DNA of 64,000 nucleotides from Aerococcus sp. (GTDB lineage Bacteria; Bacillota; Bacilli; Lactobacillales; Aerococcaceae): the NCBI GenBank assembly GCA_030528155.1, contig JAUMZL010000009.1, forward strand, positions 1 to 64,000, written 5' to 3'. Under the pieces are notes generated by a model that made no database searches, had not been told where the DNA came from, and saw only the letters and a program-made list of their open reading frames with translations. Made by a program: the position numbers and the translations under genes. Positions 38,369-48,125 of this stretch are shown one piece after another. Every line of letters starts with the position of its first letter. Position 1 is the stretch's first letter.

Positions 38369-38403
38369 TCCAAGGGAGAATTATTCTCCCTTGGGTTTGA
38401 TTT
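38369..38403 (+). terminator. Terminator after leuS
   Basis: CCAAGGGAGAA pairs perfectly with TTCTCCCTTGG; the following tract (GTTTGATTT) is only moderately T-rich, so read-through into murJ is possible. Confidence 0.7.
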
Positions 38404-38433
38404 AGCCAATGCAACGTAAGAACGGAGTGAAAC

Positions 38434-40137
38434 ATGGAAAATTTAAACAGCGAAGCCGCTGATAAGCAGGCACAGCAACGTTTAAATGAAGGATCCACTT
38501 GGCTGACTATTGCCAGCGTGGTATCACGCGTGCTCGGGGTGATCTATATCATTCCTTGGATGCGCTGGATGGGTGACCCTGAAAGTGCTACAGCCGCCAA
38601 TGCGCTCTTCAATATTGGATATAACTGGTATTCTATTTTTCTGATGGTTGCGGTGGCAGGAGTGCCAGCTGCCATCTCCCGGCAATTAGCCTACTACAAT
38701 GCTCAGAGGCGCTATCAAACCGGGTTGCGGCTGTTTAAAGCTGCTTCAGGTCTGATGATTGCCAGTGGGGTAATTGGTGGTTTGATTCTCTATCTTGCCG
38801 CGCCAATTCTATCAGTAGGAACGCCAACGACCAATGTGAATGATGCCATTCAAACGATTCGGTCGTTGGTGCCTGCTTTGGTCGTGTTGCCCTTCCTATC
38901 AATTTTGCGCGGGTTCTTCCAGGGGTTCCAGGAGATGAAATCTAGCGCCATTTCACAGATGACGGAGCAAATTGCCAGGGTGGCTTACATGCTGGTGGCC
39001 GTCTTCCTTTTGCGCCGAGTGATGGGGGCGCCTGTGAGTGATGCAGTGGTGCAATCCACTTTTGCAGCTTTCATTGGAGCCGTCGTTGCTATTTTGACGC
39101 TTGGTTTTTATTACGTACGTAACCGTGCAGAGTATCAAATCCCTAAAGACTTTGTAGAGGAAGGCGAATACATCCGCACACGATCACTGCTGAAGGAAAT
39201 CATTCTTATTTCGATTCCTTTTGTCATCTCAGGGGCGATTTTGGAATTCTTGAATGTGATTGACACCCAAACCTTCCGTCCTATTATGGCGCGCGTATCG
39301 AGCTTGAGTCCGGAAGAAATTGTCAATCAGTATGGGATCTTTGGGGCAAATGTCCGCAAATTGGTCACGGTATTAGTTTCCTTTGCAACTGCCATTTCAG
39401 GAACCTTGATTCCCGTGATTGCGGATACTTATACCCGCGAAATAACTGAGAAACGTGCGCAGGGTACTTCTAACAAGACGGTATCTTTGCATAAGACAAG
39501 TGGTTTGATTGAACACGGCTTAGCGCTGTATGCCCTCGTTATGCTGCCAGCCAGTTTCGGATTTGCTGTATTGGCAGGGCCACTGTATCAGGTGATCTAC
39601 TATCAAGATGCGATGGGAGAGTTTTACCTACAACTCTCTTGTTTGTTGGCATTAGCACAGGGGTTGTACTTTATTATGATGTCTACCGTGCAAGCGATGA
39701 ATAAGCAAAAACAAGGGATGATCGGCGTGGCCATTGCCGTGGTCACTAAATTAGTATTGCAATATCCATTGCTCTGGCTGTTTGGCACACCAGGAGCGAT
39801 TCTGGCAACATTAAGTGCCTTTTTATTGCCAAGTGTCTACTATTTCGTCATCTTGAATCGCTATACCTCATTATCGCTGGATCGCATTGCTGAACGCGTC
39901 TGGCCAGCCGTTGAGGCAGTGTTAGTTATGCTTGTCGTCATTATCCCGGTAGTTTATGGGGTTCGTCATTTTGTTCCAGTGTTGCATACCATTGGCGCAT
40001 TATTGCTGATTATCATTATTGGAATGATGGGGGCAGGAATTTACATGCTTATGGTTTTATACAATCACTCTGCCGATACGTTGATTGGCCAAGAAAAAGC
40101 GGAACGCATGCGACAATGGCTTGGCTTTAATCGATAG
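38434..40137 (+). CDS. murJ: Lipid II flippase / polysaccharide transporter, MurJ (YtgP)-like
   Basis: A 567-residue MOP-superfamily (MVF/PST) membrane protein with about 14 transmembrane helices. The N-terminal region STWLTIASVVSRVLGVIYIIPW, the basic cavity residues in AAISRQLAYYNAQ and the ILRGFFQGFQEMKSSAISQM loop are typical of Bacillus YtgP, the MurJ-type lipid II flippase. A related polysaccharide flippase cannot be excluded. GGAGTG precedes the ATG. It lies downstream of leuS, as ytgP lies near leuS in Bacillus. Confidence 0.85.
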   Translation: MENLNSEAADKQAQQRLNEGSTWLTIASVVSRVLGVIYIIPWMRWMGDPESATAANALFNIGYNWYSIFLMVAVAGVPAAISRQLAYYNAQRRYQTGLRLFKAASGLMIASGVIGGLILYLAAPILSVGTPTTNVNDAIQTIRSLVPALVVLPFLSILRGFFQGFQEMKSSAISQMTEQIARVAYMLVAVFLLRRVMGAPVSDAVVQSTFAAFIGAVVAILTLGFYYVRNRAEYQIPKDFVEEGEYIRTRSLLKEIILISIPFVISGAILEFLNVIDTQTFRPIMARVSSLSPEEIVNQYGIFGANVRKLVTVLVSFATAISGTLIPVIADTYTREITEKRAQGTSNKTVSLHKTSGLIEHGLALYALVMLPASFGFAVLAGPLYQVIYYQDAMGEFYLQLSCLLALAQGLYFIMMSTVQAMNKQKQGMIGVAIAVVTKLVLQYPLLWLFGTPGAILATLSAFLLPSVYYFVILNRYTSLSLDRIAERVWPAVEAVLVMLVVIIPVVYGVRHFVPVLHTIGALLLIIIIGMMGAGIYMLMVLYNHSADTLIGQEKAERMRQWLGFNR

Positions 40138-40188
40138 CTCATGTCCTTCGTCATTTTTAATTAAAGCGTCAAATAAAATTGACAGGCT

Positions 40189-40259
40189 AAAAAGCACAGT
40201 CACTCCCAAAACTGCCAGCTGTTCATTGGTAGAGAGGCGACGGGGAGACTGTGCTTTTT
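40189..40259 (+). terminator. Terminator with long internal structure after murJ
   Basis: AAAAAGCACAGTC pairs with GACTGTGCTTTTT; between the arms CTGCCA pairs with TGGTAG, giving a nested 71-nt element. Confidence 0.82.
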
Positions 40260-40408
40260 GCTTTCTAAATAAAAGGTAAACGGATACATGTTTGTCAAAA
40301 GGGGGGTAAACGTCTTTTTATGTCACAAAAAAGGGCATAAATACCGATAAAATAAAAACAATTTTAACCTTTTTCTCTTTAACACCCATCGCAAGTTCTC
40401 CAGTGTTA

Positions 40409-40417
40409 TGATATAAT
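40409..40417 (+). promoter_or_regulatory. Extended -10 promoter of pepV
   Basis: TGATATAAT carries the TGn extension before a perfect TATAAT (40412-40417); no good -35 is seen, as expected for extended -10 promoters. Confidence 0.6.
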
Positions 40418-40458
40418 TAATTCAAACATAATTACTTGTTATGAAGGGGGACTTTACT

Positions 40459-41853
40459 GTGGAAATTAATTGGAAAGCAGAAGTCGACAAACGTTTTGAC
40501 GACTACCTCGAAGACCTCACAACGTTATTGCGGGTGAAGAGTGTCCGTGATGACGATGCGGCAACAGAAGACGCACCGGTTGGACCAGGTCCTAAAGAAG
40601 CTTTGGAAACCTTCCTCAGCATGGCAGAACGTGATGGTTTCACCACCAAGAATGTGGCAAACCTCGCTGGACGTGTTGAATTCGGCCAAGGCGATGAAAC
40701 TTTAGGGGTACTCGGTCACGTGGACGTGGTGCCTGTTGACGATGCTTGGGACACCGATCCATTTGAACCTGTGATCAAAGACGGCAAGCTCTATGCGCGT
40801 GGTTCTAGCGATGACAAAGGCCCAATGCTTGCTTGCTACTATGCATTGAAGATCATCAAGGAATTGGAACTGCCAGTTTCTAAACAAGTTCACTTCATCG
40901 TTGGTACCGACGAAGAAAGTGACTGGAAGGGTGTTACCCGCTACTTCGAAACAGAACCAATGCCAGATTTTGGTTTCTCTCCAGACGCTGAATTCCCAAT
41001 CATCAATGGGGAAAAAGGGCTCTTCACGATGTTACTGCACTTCCCAGCTTTGGGCGAAGGTGCATTGAAATCCTTCGCTGGTGGGCAACGTGACAACATG
41101 GTGCCAGGGGATGCTGAAGCAGTGATCACCGGAGTATCTGTTGAAGACGCTAGTGCAAAAGTAGAGGCTTTCAACAGTGCTAACCCAGTCAAACTGAGTG
41201 TTAAAGCCGGTGAAGGGGAAGAAGTGATTGTTCACGTTGAAGGTAAAGTTTCCCACGGGGCACAACCACAAAATGGACACAACGCTGCTACCTACTTGGC
41301 AGTCTTCCTTCGTCAACTCTCTGATGAATTGGCTAACCACCCATACCTCACCTTCATTGAAGAACATCTCCATGTTGACCACTATGGTGAAAAATTAGGG
41401 GTTAAACATCATGATGACGTGATGGGCGATTTAACTTCAAATGCTGGTGTCTTCAAAGCAGAAGAAGATGGCCAAATGATCAGTGTGAACTGCCGTGTTC
41501 CACGTGGTATTACTTTCGATGAAATTAATGCGGTTGTGGACAAACATGGTGAAAAATATGGCTTCACCCGTACCAACTCTAGTCATAACCAAGAACCACA
41601 CTACTGCCCACCAACAGATCCACTGGTAACGACATTGTTAGATGTTTGGGAAGAACACTCCGGACAACCAGGTCATGAACAAGTTATCGGTGGTGGGACA
41701 TACGGACGTTTGTTTGAACGCGGGGTGGCTTACGGTGCCGCATTACCAGGCGCAGTAGATACCATGCACCAACCAAACGAATTCGAACCACTCGAAACCT
41801 TGCGTCTCTCCATGGAAATCTATGCAGACGCTATCTACCGTTTGATTAAATAA
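40459..41853 (+). CDS. pepV: Dipeptidase PepV
   Basis: A 464-residue M20-family dinuclear zinc dipeptidase of the cytoplasm. The metal and catalytic residues align with Lactobacillus PepV: His87 and Asp89 (LGHVDVVP), Asp119 (GSSDDKGP) and Glu152/Glu153 (GTDEESDWKG); the C-terminal His is in PGAVDTMHQPNE. The GTG at 40459 follows AAGGGGG by 8 nt; the ATG at 40441 lies before the ribosome site. The codon use is strongly biased, suggesting high expression. The next gene starts 2 nt after the stop. Confidence 0.95.
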   Translation: MEINWKAEVDKRFDDYLEDLTTLLRVKSVRDDDAATEDAPVGPGPKEALETFLSMAERDGFTTKNVANLAGRVEFGQGDETLGVLGHVDVVPVDDAWDTDPFEPVIKDGKLYARGSSDDKGPMLACYYALKIIKELELPVSKQVHFIVGTDEESDWKGVTRYFETEPMPDFGFSPDAEFPIINGEKGLFTMLLHFPALGEGALKSFAGGQRDNMVPGDAEAVITGVSVEDASAKVEAFNSANPVKLSVKAGEGEEVIVHVEGKVSHGAQPQNGHNAATYLAVFLRQLSDELANHPYLTFIEEHLHVDHYGEKLGVKHHDDVMGDLTSNAGVFKAEEDGQMISVNCRVPRGITFDEINAVVDKHGEKYGFTRTNSSHNQEPHYCPPTDPLVTTLLDVWEEHSGQPGHEQVIGGGTYGRLFERGVAYGAALPGAVDTMHQPNEFEPLETLRLSMEIYADAIYRLIK

Positions 41854-41855
41854 TC

Positions 41856-42623
41856 ATGATTTCATCACGGCAGAATAAGCAAATCAAAGCAATCAAGAAG
41901 TTGCAGACGAGGCGCGGCCGTGAGAAAAGTGGATACTATATGATTGAAGGGCACCATTTGATTGAGGAAGCACTCACAAGTGGTGCTTTTCTGGATCAAA
42001 TTTATGCCACAGAAGAGCAGTCGACGCGCTATCCAGCGTCACTAACGACTGTGATTTCTCACGAAGTCGCCAACTCTTTAGGTGAAACCGCCCATTCACA
42101 ATCGGTGTTTGCGGTCATTAAAATGCCTGAGGGAGTACTCGCTTATGAACAATTAGGGCAAAGTCTCCTCCTCCTCGATGGAGTTCAGGATCCAGGCAAC
42201 CTGGGAACATTGGTCCGCAGTGCGGATGCTTTTGGGTATCACGATGTCTTGTTAGGCAATGGAACGGTTGATTTATACAACGATAAAGTGCTTCGCTCGA
42301 TGCAGGGGAGTCACTTCCACTTAAATACCTACCACGTTGACCTAGAGACTGCTATTCCACAATTACAAGCACTGGGATATCAGGTCGCTTGTACCTTACT
42401 TGATCCAACTGCCCAGGATTTGCGGGCATATGATTTGCGTGTAAAAGGTAAGTGGGCTATTGTGTTAGGTAACGAGGGAAATGGCGTCTCCAGTCGTATT
42501 GCAGCAATGTGTGATGTAAAACTCTACATTCCAATGCCGGGGAGCGCTGAGTCCTTGAATGTTGCGATTGCGGGTGCCATTGCCATGTATCAGTACCCGC
42601 CAACGCGTGAAATTGAGCATTAA
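41856..42623 (+). CDS. SpoU/TrmH-family RNA 2'-O-methyltransferase, YsgA-like
   Basis: A 255-residue SPOUT methyltransferase. An N-terminal substrate-binding domain (YYMIEGHHLIEEA) is followed by the knotted SAM-binding fold with motif 1 DGVQDPGNLGTLVRSADAFG, motif 2 IVLGNEGNGVS and motif 3 IPMPGSAESLNVAIAGA. The methylated RNA position is not known. The ATG at 41856 is 2 nt after the pepV stop and has no own ribosome site, so translation likely depends on pepV. Its place upstream of pheST matches Bacillus ysgA. Confidence 0.9.
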   Translation: MISSRQNKQIKAIKKLQTRRGREKSGYYMIEGHHLIEEALTSGAFLDQIYATEEQSTRYPASLTTVISHEVANSLGETAHSQSVFAVIKMPEGVLAYEQLGQSLLLLDGVQDPGNLGTLVRSADAFGYHDVLLGNGTVDLYNDKVLRSMQGSHFHLNTYHVDLETAIPQLQALGYQVACTLLDPTAQDLRAYDLRVKGKWAIVLGNEGNGVSSRIAAMCDVKLYIPMPGSAESLNVAIAGAIAMYQYPPTREIEH

Positions 42624-42688
42624 ATCAATCAGATCGCCCTATATAAGAGACATATGGCGATGAGTTAAGGTGAAGGAGACTGATCAAA

Positions 42689-43033
42689 ATGGCAGAAAGA
42701 AAGACCAATCTGTGTCCGAAGTTTGAACAAGCCATCAATATTTTGGGTAAAAAATGGAACGGACAGATTATCGAGAGTTTGCGCTTGGAACCGATGCGTT
42801 TTTGTAGTTTGCGCAACAATATTGCAGGCATTTCCGACCGCGTATTAACGGAACGCTTAAAGGAATTGCAGACGTTGGGTATCGTGACTCGTGAAGAAAT
42901 TAAAAGTGATGAACACACATATACTCGCTACTGCTTAACCAAGAAGGGTGAAGATTTGCAACCCGTCCTTCAATGCCTGCATGACTGGGCAGATGAATGG
43001 GTATGCAAGGAAGAACTCGCCCAAGCTAACTAA
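42689..43033 (+). CDS. HxlR-family winged-helix regulator
   Basis: A 114-residue DNA-binding protein of the HxlR/MarR type. Conserved Cys9 in NLCPKFEQAINILGKKW is followed by the helix-turn-helix (about 45-65, GISDRVLTERLKELQ) and wing (about 68-85). HxlR proteins with this Cys often sense electrophiles or oxidants; the target is usually a neighbouring oxidoreductase, but none is adjacent here. GAAGGAG precedes the ATG. It sits directly before the pheS T-box. Confidence 0.9.
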   Translation: MAERKTNLCPKFEQAINILGKKWNGQIIESLRLEPMRFCSLRNNIAGISDRVLTERLKELQTLGIVTREEIKSDEHTYTRYCLTKKGEDLQPVLQCLHDWADEWVCKEELAQAN

Positions 43034-43089
43034 GTGTTGACGTTAGGCAGTGAAGTCAGTAAAATACGGATAGATTAGGAATTAAACAA

Positions 43090-43331
43090 GTGTTGACGGA
43101 AAAATTCAACGACAGAGAGATTCGAGTACAGGGAGTGTTGCCACAGACTGCAAGCAATACCGCTGAATCCGTGGTTGATTTCATTTCCAGAGCGCGCATT
43201 GGGTGATAATATCAAAAAATGCGCCGTGAGCGGTACGTTATCCCGCAAAGAAGTGCTCATTGCGATTGATAATGAGAACTAGGGTGGTACCGCGTTCCCT
43301 CGTCCCTGTGATTGGACGAGGGATTTTTTTA
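43090..43331 (+). promoter_or_regulatory. T-box leader of pheST (specifier TTC, Phe)
   Basis: T-box AGGGTGGTACCGCG is at about 43281-43294 with TGGT for A73. The terminator CCCTCGTCC pairs with GGACGAGGG, then ATTTTTTT. In stem I, GGAAA (43098-43102) pairs with TTTCC (43184-43188) and CAAC with GTTG; the codon TTC at 43180-43182 followed by A fits Phe. Confidence 0.9.
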
Positions 43332-43369
43332 TGGAAAACCGACAACCAAAAATGAAGGGGGAAGAAGTC

Positions 43370-44416
43370 ATGGACATCATCGCACATTTACAAGCCATTC
43401 GGGGCGATATGGAACAAGCGATCGAACAGGCAGAATCATTAGCAGATTTACGCCAGATCCGGATCAACTACTTAGGGAAAAAAGGGCCCATTACTGAAGC
43501 ATTGCGCAGTATGAAAGACCTCACACCGGAAGAACGGCCGAAAGTGGGGCAATTTGCTAACGAGTTGAAGAATAAAATAACCGCACGAATCGAAGAAAAA
43601 GAAGCAGCCTACGAAAAAGAAGCCTTGAATCGTGAACTGCAAGCCGAAGCTATTGATGTGACATTACCTGGGAACATTGAAAAAATGGGATACCGTCATG
43701 TGCTGAGCCAAGTGATCACTGAAATTGAGGATTTGTTCTTAGCTATGGGATACCAGATTCATAGTGGTCCAGAAATTGAATCAGATTACTACAACTTCCA
43801 GCGTATGAACATTCCTGAAAACCATCCGGCGCGCGATATGCAGGACAGTTTCTATATTGATCACGAACATCTGTTGCGAACGCACACCTCACCGGTTGAA
43901 GCACGGGCAATGGATCAGCATGATTTCAGTAAAGGCCCACTCAAAATGATCAGTCCAGGAAAAGTATATCGGCGTGATGATGACGATGCGACGCACTCTC
44001 ATCAATTTACTCAAATTGAAGGATTAGCGGTAGGCAAGAATATTGGGATGTCTGACTTAAAAGGGACTTTGGAACTCTTTGCGAGAAAGATGTTCGGTGA
44101 AGAGCGCGAAATTCGCTTGCGTCCCAGCTATTTCCCATTCACTGAGCCTTCTGCTGAGATCGATATTAGCTGCTTCAACTGCGGAGGGGAAGGCTGCCGC
44201 ATTTGTAAATACTCTGGTTGGATTGAAATTCTCGGTGGTGGGATGACACATCCGAATGTATTAGCTATGGATGGGTTGGATCCTAATGAATACCAAGCCT
44301 TCGCGTTTGGATTGGGGCCAGATCGTGTGGCTATGTTGAAATATGGGATTGATGATATTCGTCACTTCTATCAAAATGATCTGCGCTTCAATCATCAATT
44401 CAAGGAAAGAGGGTAA
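43370..44416 (+). CDS. pheS: Phenylalanyl-tRNA synthetase alpha subunit
   Basis: A 348-residue class II synthetase catalytic subunit. An N-terminal coiled coil (about 1-85) is followed by motif 2 ([18 protein letters not shown]) and motif 3 ([20 protein letters not shown]); [20 protein letters not shown] is typical of bacterial PheS. The ATG at 43370 follows AAGGGGGAAG; the frame extends up to 43331 at the terminator tail and is not used. It precedes pheT by 5 nt. Confidence 0.97.
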   Translation: MDIIAHLQAIRGDMEQAIEQAESLADLRQIRINYLGKKGPITEALRSMKDLTPEERPKVGQFANELKNKITARIEEKEAAYEKEALNRELQAEAIDVTLPGNIEKMGYRHVLSQVITEIEDLFLAMGYQIHSGPEIESDYYNFQRMNIPENHPARDMQDSFYIDHEHLLRTHTSPVEARAMDQHDFSKGPLKMISPGKVYRRDDDDATHSHQFTQIEGLAVGKNIGMSDLKGTLELFARKMFGEEREIRLRPSYFPFTEPSAEIDISCFNCGGEGCRICKYSGWIEILGGGMTHPNVLAMDGLDPNEYQAFAFGLGPDRVAMLKYGIDDIRHFYQNDLRFNHQFKERG

Positions 44417-44421
44417 AACAG

Positions 44422-46854
44422 ATGTTAATGTCTTATGAATGGTTAAAAGAGCTGGTTGACATTGCGGATATTCCTGCTGAGGAACTCGCAGAGAAAATGT
44501 CACGAACCGGGATTGAGGTAGATGGCGTCAATACTCTCAATGATGGGTTGAAAAAAGTTGTTGTGGGTCAAACGCTGAGTGTGGAAAACCATCCTGATGC
44601 CGATCATCTCCATGTTTGCCAAGTCGATGTGGGTGAAGAAGAAGCACTTCAGATTGTTTGTGGAGCGCCAAATGTGGCTGCCAATCAAAAGGTCATTGTA
44701 GCTCTGCATAATTCCTGGGTGGCTGGGCATAACAAAATTAAAAAAGGTCGCATGCGAGGCGTCATGTCGCAGGGAATGATCTGCTCTTTGGAAGAGATCG
44801 GAATCAGTAGTGCCCTCGTGCCTAAAGAATATGCAGACGGCATCATGGTATTGCCAGAAGATGCACCAATCGGTATGGATATTGTTGATTATCTTCAATT
44901 GGATGATCCTATTCTCGATTTGGATGTGACGCCAAACCGGGCCGATGCGTTTTCCATGTTCGGGGATGCTTATGAGGTAGGCGCTATCTATGGGCGTGAA
45001 GTGACCTTACCAACTGTAGATGAGAGTCCCTACACTTTGAATAGCACTGAAACCCCTGAGGTGCGCATTGAGGTGGAGAATAGCGACCAAGTCAAAGAAT
45101 ACAATGCAGTCGTGGTTAAGCATGTTCATGTTGAACCGAGTCCGTTATGGTTGCAGATGCGCCTGATTAAAGCAGGTGTGCGTCCCATCAATAATGTTGT
45201 GGACATCACTAATTACTTGCTGATGGCATATGGACAACCACTGCATGCGTTTGACTATGATAAATTAGAAAATCATCACATTGTGACGCGCCAAGCTAAG
45301 GATGGCGAAACCTTGGTGACGCTCGATGAAGAAGAACGAGCATTGATGGCGGATGATATTGTGATCACTGATGGTGAGAAACCAATCGCTTTAGCAGGAG
45401 TGATGGGTGGTTTGGATACGGAAATCACTGAAACCACCACAAATGTTCTCATTGAGTCGGCCATCTTTATGGGCGCATCCGTGCGTAAAACAGCACGACG
45501 GTTGGGATTACGCAGTGAATCCAGCATCCGTAACGAACGGGGCGTAAATCCAAAAACCACTTTGAGTGCCGCTATCCATGCCGCTACAATGATGCAGGAA
45601 TTGGCAGGTGGAGCAATCAGTGACCAGGTGATTCATCAGACAACGCTAGATAGTTCGCCGACTATTGTGGAGAGCAACACGACAGCGATTAATCGGTTGT
45701 TGGGATTAGCATTGAGCTATGAAGAAATGACGGCAATTTTCAATCAACTCGGTTTTGAAGTTAACGGCAGTGCAGAAGCTTTCCAAGTCAGTGTGCCATC
45801 TCGCCGGTTAGATGTAAAGATTGCTGCAGACCTGGCGGAAGAAGTCGCCCGAATTTATGGGTATGATAAGATTCCTTCAACTTTACCAGAATTGAAGCCC
45901 AACGTGATTGGATTAAATGCCAGTCAACGATTCCTGCGCTTAACGCATCAATTGATGACAGGGATGGGCTATGACGAAGTGATTAGCTATAGTCTAACGA
46001 GTGCAGACAAAGTGAGTGTCTTAAACCGATATGCTCGTCAAGCTGTCACCTTATCTCATCCATTGAGCGATGATCATCGCGTGATGCGCACTAACCTGCT
46101 CACCTCTATGCTGGATGTGGCGGCGTACAACGTTGCCCGTCAATTGACAGACTTATCCCTTTACGAAGTGGGGCGTACCTATTTCCAAAATGAACAGGGG
46201 CATATGGAAGAACATACCCATCTTGCAGGTTTATGGAGTGGGACGGTAATGACTAATGAATGGGCGGAAAAACCGCGCCCAGTGAGCTTCTATGACATCA
46301 AGGGTACCGTCGAGCGCTACTTTGCGGCATTGAATTTGCCAATGGTACCGACCTATCGTGCTAATACCACCATGACTGGCATGCATCCAGGACAAACTGC
46401 TGATATTGTGGTGAACATCGCTGGTGAAGAAAAAGTCATTGGTTTCGTTGGCGGTTTGCATCCCGAATTAGCAAAAGCCTATGATCTGCCTAAGACGACT
46501 TTCGTCTTCGAATGTGATTTAGAACCATTGCTGGCCGTCAATGAACAGAAAATTGTACAACAACCATTGCCAAAATATCCGGGCATGTCCCGCGACATTG
46601 CGCTAGTTGTACCTGAAACGGTGACTTATGCGCAATTAGCAGAAGCGATCAAAGCGAGTGGCTCGAGCTACTTAAACCGCGTACAGTTGTTCGATGTGTA
46701 CCGGGGCGAACATATTGCCTCTGACAAGAAATCGATGGCATTTGGGCTGTTTTACTTGAATCCGGAAGCGACGCTCGTTGACGAAGAGGTAAGTGCCGAT
46801 GTTGAGCGGATTTGTGCGGCTTTACACGAACAATTTGGGGCTGAAATTCGCTGA
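44422..46854 (+). CDS. pheT: Phenylalanyl-tRNA synthetase beta subunit
   Basis: An 810-residue subunit. An N-terminal tRNA-binding OB domain (about 40-150, VVVGQTLSVENHPDADHLHV), the B3/B4 editing domain, B5 (about 405-475), the inactive catalytic-like core (about 490-690) and a C-terminal FDX-ACB anticodon-binding domain (about 715-808, PKYPGMSRDIALVVP) appear in order. AGAGGG lies 8 nt before the ATG. The last codons overlap the promoter of pta. Confidence 0.97.
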   Translation: MLMSYEWLKELVDIADIPAEELAEKMSRTGIEVDGVNTLNDGLKKVVVGQTLSVENHPDADHLHVCQVDVGEEEALQIVCGAPNVAANQKVIVALHNSWVAGHNKIKKGRMRGVMSQGMICSLEEIGISSALVPKEYADGIMVLPEDAPIGMDIVDYLQLDDPILDLDVTPNRADAFSMFGDAYEVGAIYGREVTLPTVDESPYTLNSTETPEVRIEVENSDQVKEYNAVVVKHVHVEPSPLWLQMRLIKAGVRPINNVVDITNYLLMAYGQPLHAFDYDKLENHHIVTRQAKDGETLVTLDEEERALMADDIVITDGEKPIALAGVMGGLDTEITETTTNVLIESAIFMGASVRKTARRLGLRSESSIRNERGVNPKTTLSAAIHAATMMQELAGGAISDQVIHQTTLDSSPTIVESNTTAINRLLGLALSYEEMTAIFNQLGFEVNGSAEAFQVSVPSRRLDVKIAADLAEEVARIYGYDKIPSTLPELKPNVIGLNASQRFLRLTHQLMTGMGYDEVISYSLTSADKVSVLNRYARQAVTLSHPLSDDHRVMRTNLLTSMLDVAAYNVARQLTDLSLYEVGRTYFQNEQGHMEEHTHLAGLWSGTVMTNEWAEKPRPVSFYDIKGTVERYFAALNLPMVPTYRANTTMTGMHPGQTADIVVNIAGEEKVIGFVGGLHPELAKAYDLPKTTFVFECDLEPLLAVNEQKIVQQPLPKYPGMSRDIALVVPETVTYAQLAEAIKASGSSYLNRVQLFDVYRGEHIASDKKSMAFGLFYLNPEATLVDEEVSADVERICAALHEQFGAEIR

Positions 46855-46879
46855 CAAAGCGCTTACTTTCTGATATGAT
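46851..46879 (+). promoter_or_regulatory. pta promoter with a candidate cre site
   Basis: CTGACA (46851-46856), 17 bp, TATGAT (46874-46879). Between them lies ACAAAGCGCTTACT (46854-46867), which keeps the AAnCGnTn core of the CcpA site but departs at its ends. In other Firmicutes pta is under CcpA control; a site between -35 and -10 would act in repression. Confidence 0.5.
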
Positions 46880-46931
46880 GACAATGTATTTATCATTAAT
46901 TAATGCAAATTAAATGGAGGTCGAAATCACT

Positions 46932-47906
46932 ATGGGTTTATTTGACGAATTGAAAGAAGCCATCGCAGGAAAAGATGTTCGTATCGTTTTTCCAGAAGGA
47001 GATGACATTCGTGTCCTCGGTGGTGCAGTTCGTTTACACCAAGAACAATTATTACATCCAATCGTATTGGGCAACCCTGCTGAAGTGGAACAATTAGCTA
47101 AAGACAACGGGTTGTCTGTCGAGGGAATGGAAATCATCGATCCTAACGACTACGCAGAATATGACCAGATGGTGGCTGATTTTGTGGAACGGCGTAAGGG
47201 CAAAGCCACGGAAGAAAAAGCACGCGAACAATTGCGCGATGTGAACTACTTCGGGACGATGCTGGTCTATCAAGGCAAAGCAGATGGATTAGTCTCTGGG
47301 GCTGCACATGCCACTGGGGACACCGTACGCCCAGCTTTGCAGATCATCAAAACTAAACCAGGTGTTAAATTAACCAGTGGGGCCTTCATCATGATGCGTG
47401 ATGATGAACGTTACTTATTTGCTGACTGCGCGATTAACATTGATCCTAACGAAGAACAATTAGCAGAGATTGGGCTTCAAGCAGGGGAAACGGCTAAAAT
47501 GTTCAACATTGAACCAGACATTGCCTTCTTGAGTTTCTCAACGAAAGGGTCTGCTTCCCATCCAAATCAAGAGAAAGTAGCGAAAGCCACTGAACTGGCG
47601 AAAGCACAAGCACCAGCTGATTTCAATATTGATGGGGAAATGCAGTTTGATGCTGCTTATGTACCAAGTGTTGGGAAAACCAAAGCACCAGGGTCAACGG
47701 TTGCTGGACATGCAAAAGTCTTTGTTTTCCCAGAAATTCAATCGGGAAATATTGGTTACAAGATTGCGCAACGTTTCGGCGGATTTGAAGCGATTGGCCC
47801 AATTTTACAAGGAATGGCCAAACCAATCTCTGATCTTTCCCGTGGCTGCAATGAGGAAGATGTTTACAAGATTGCCATTTTAACGGCTAAACAAACGTTG
47901 GATTAA
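46932..47906 (+). CDS. pta: Phosphate acetyltransferase
   Basis: A 324-residue short-form phosphotransacetylase, interconverting acetyl-CoA and acetyl phosphate. The family motifs VFPEGDDIRVLGGA (about 24), GLVSGAAHATGDTVRPALQII (about 118) and SFSTKGSASHP (about 202) are present; the protein is the EutD-like length without the N-terminal DRTGG domain of long Pta. The ATG at 46932 follows GGAGG 11 nt upstream. ackA is not adjacent. Confidence 0.96.
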   Translation: MGLFDELKEAIAGKDVRIVFPEGDDIRVLGGAVRLHQEQLLHPIVLGNPAEVEQLAKDNGLSVEGMEIIDPNDYAEYDQMVADFVERRKGKATEEKAREQLRDVNYFGTMLVYQGKADGLVSGAAHATGDTVRPALQIIKTKPGVKLTSGAFIMMRDDERYLFADCAINIDPNEEQLAEIGLQAGETAKMFNIEPDIAFLSFSTKGSASHPNQEKVAKATELAKAQAPADFNIDGEMQFDAAYVPSVGKTKAPGSTVAGHAKVFVFPEIQSGNIGYKIAQRFGGFEAIGPILQGMAKPISDLSRGCNEEDVYKIAILTAKQTLD

Positions 47907-48076
47907 GCCCATTTAGCAATCGCTAATCCCCACCGTTTTGACTGAGGATGCGTTGGGGCGTTCGTTGAATGAGTCTGCAACCAGCAGGGCGGATAAATCA
48001 TCTATGTCTTCCTTTCCTAGGTTAAGGCTGGTAGCTGACGAGACTTAGGGAACATGTTAGAATAAAATAGAATGAG

Positions 48077-48108
48077 CGGACTGGGGGTCGTTTCCTCAGT
48101 CCGTTTTT
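48077..48108 (+). terminator. Terminator-like hairpin just before tsaE
   Basis: CGGACTG (48077-48083) pairs with CAGTCCG (48097-48103), with GG/CC extension, then TTTTT. It lies 170 nt after pta but only 18 nt before tsaE, downstream of a possible -10 (TAAAAT near 48064), so it could also be an attenuator of tsaE. Confidence 0.7.
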
Positions 48109-48125
48109 AAGTGAGGAGTGAAAAT

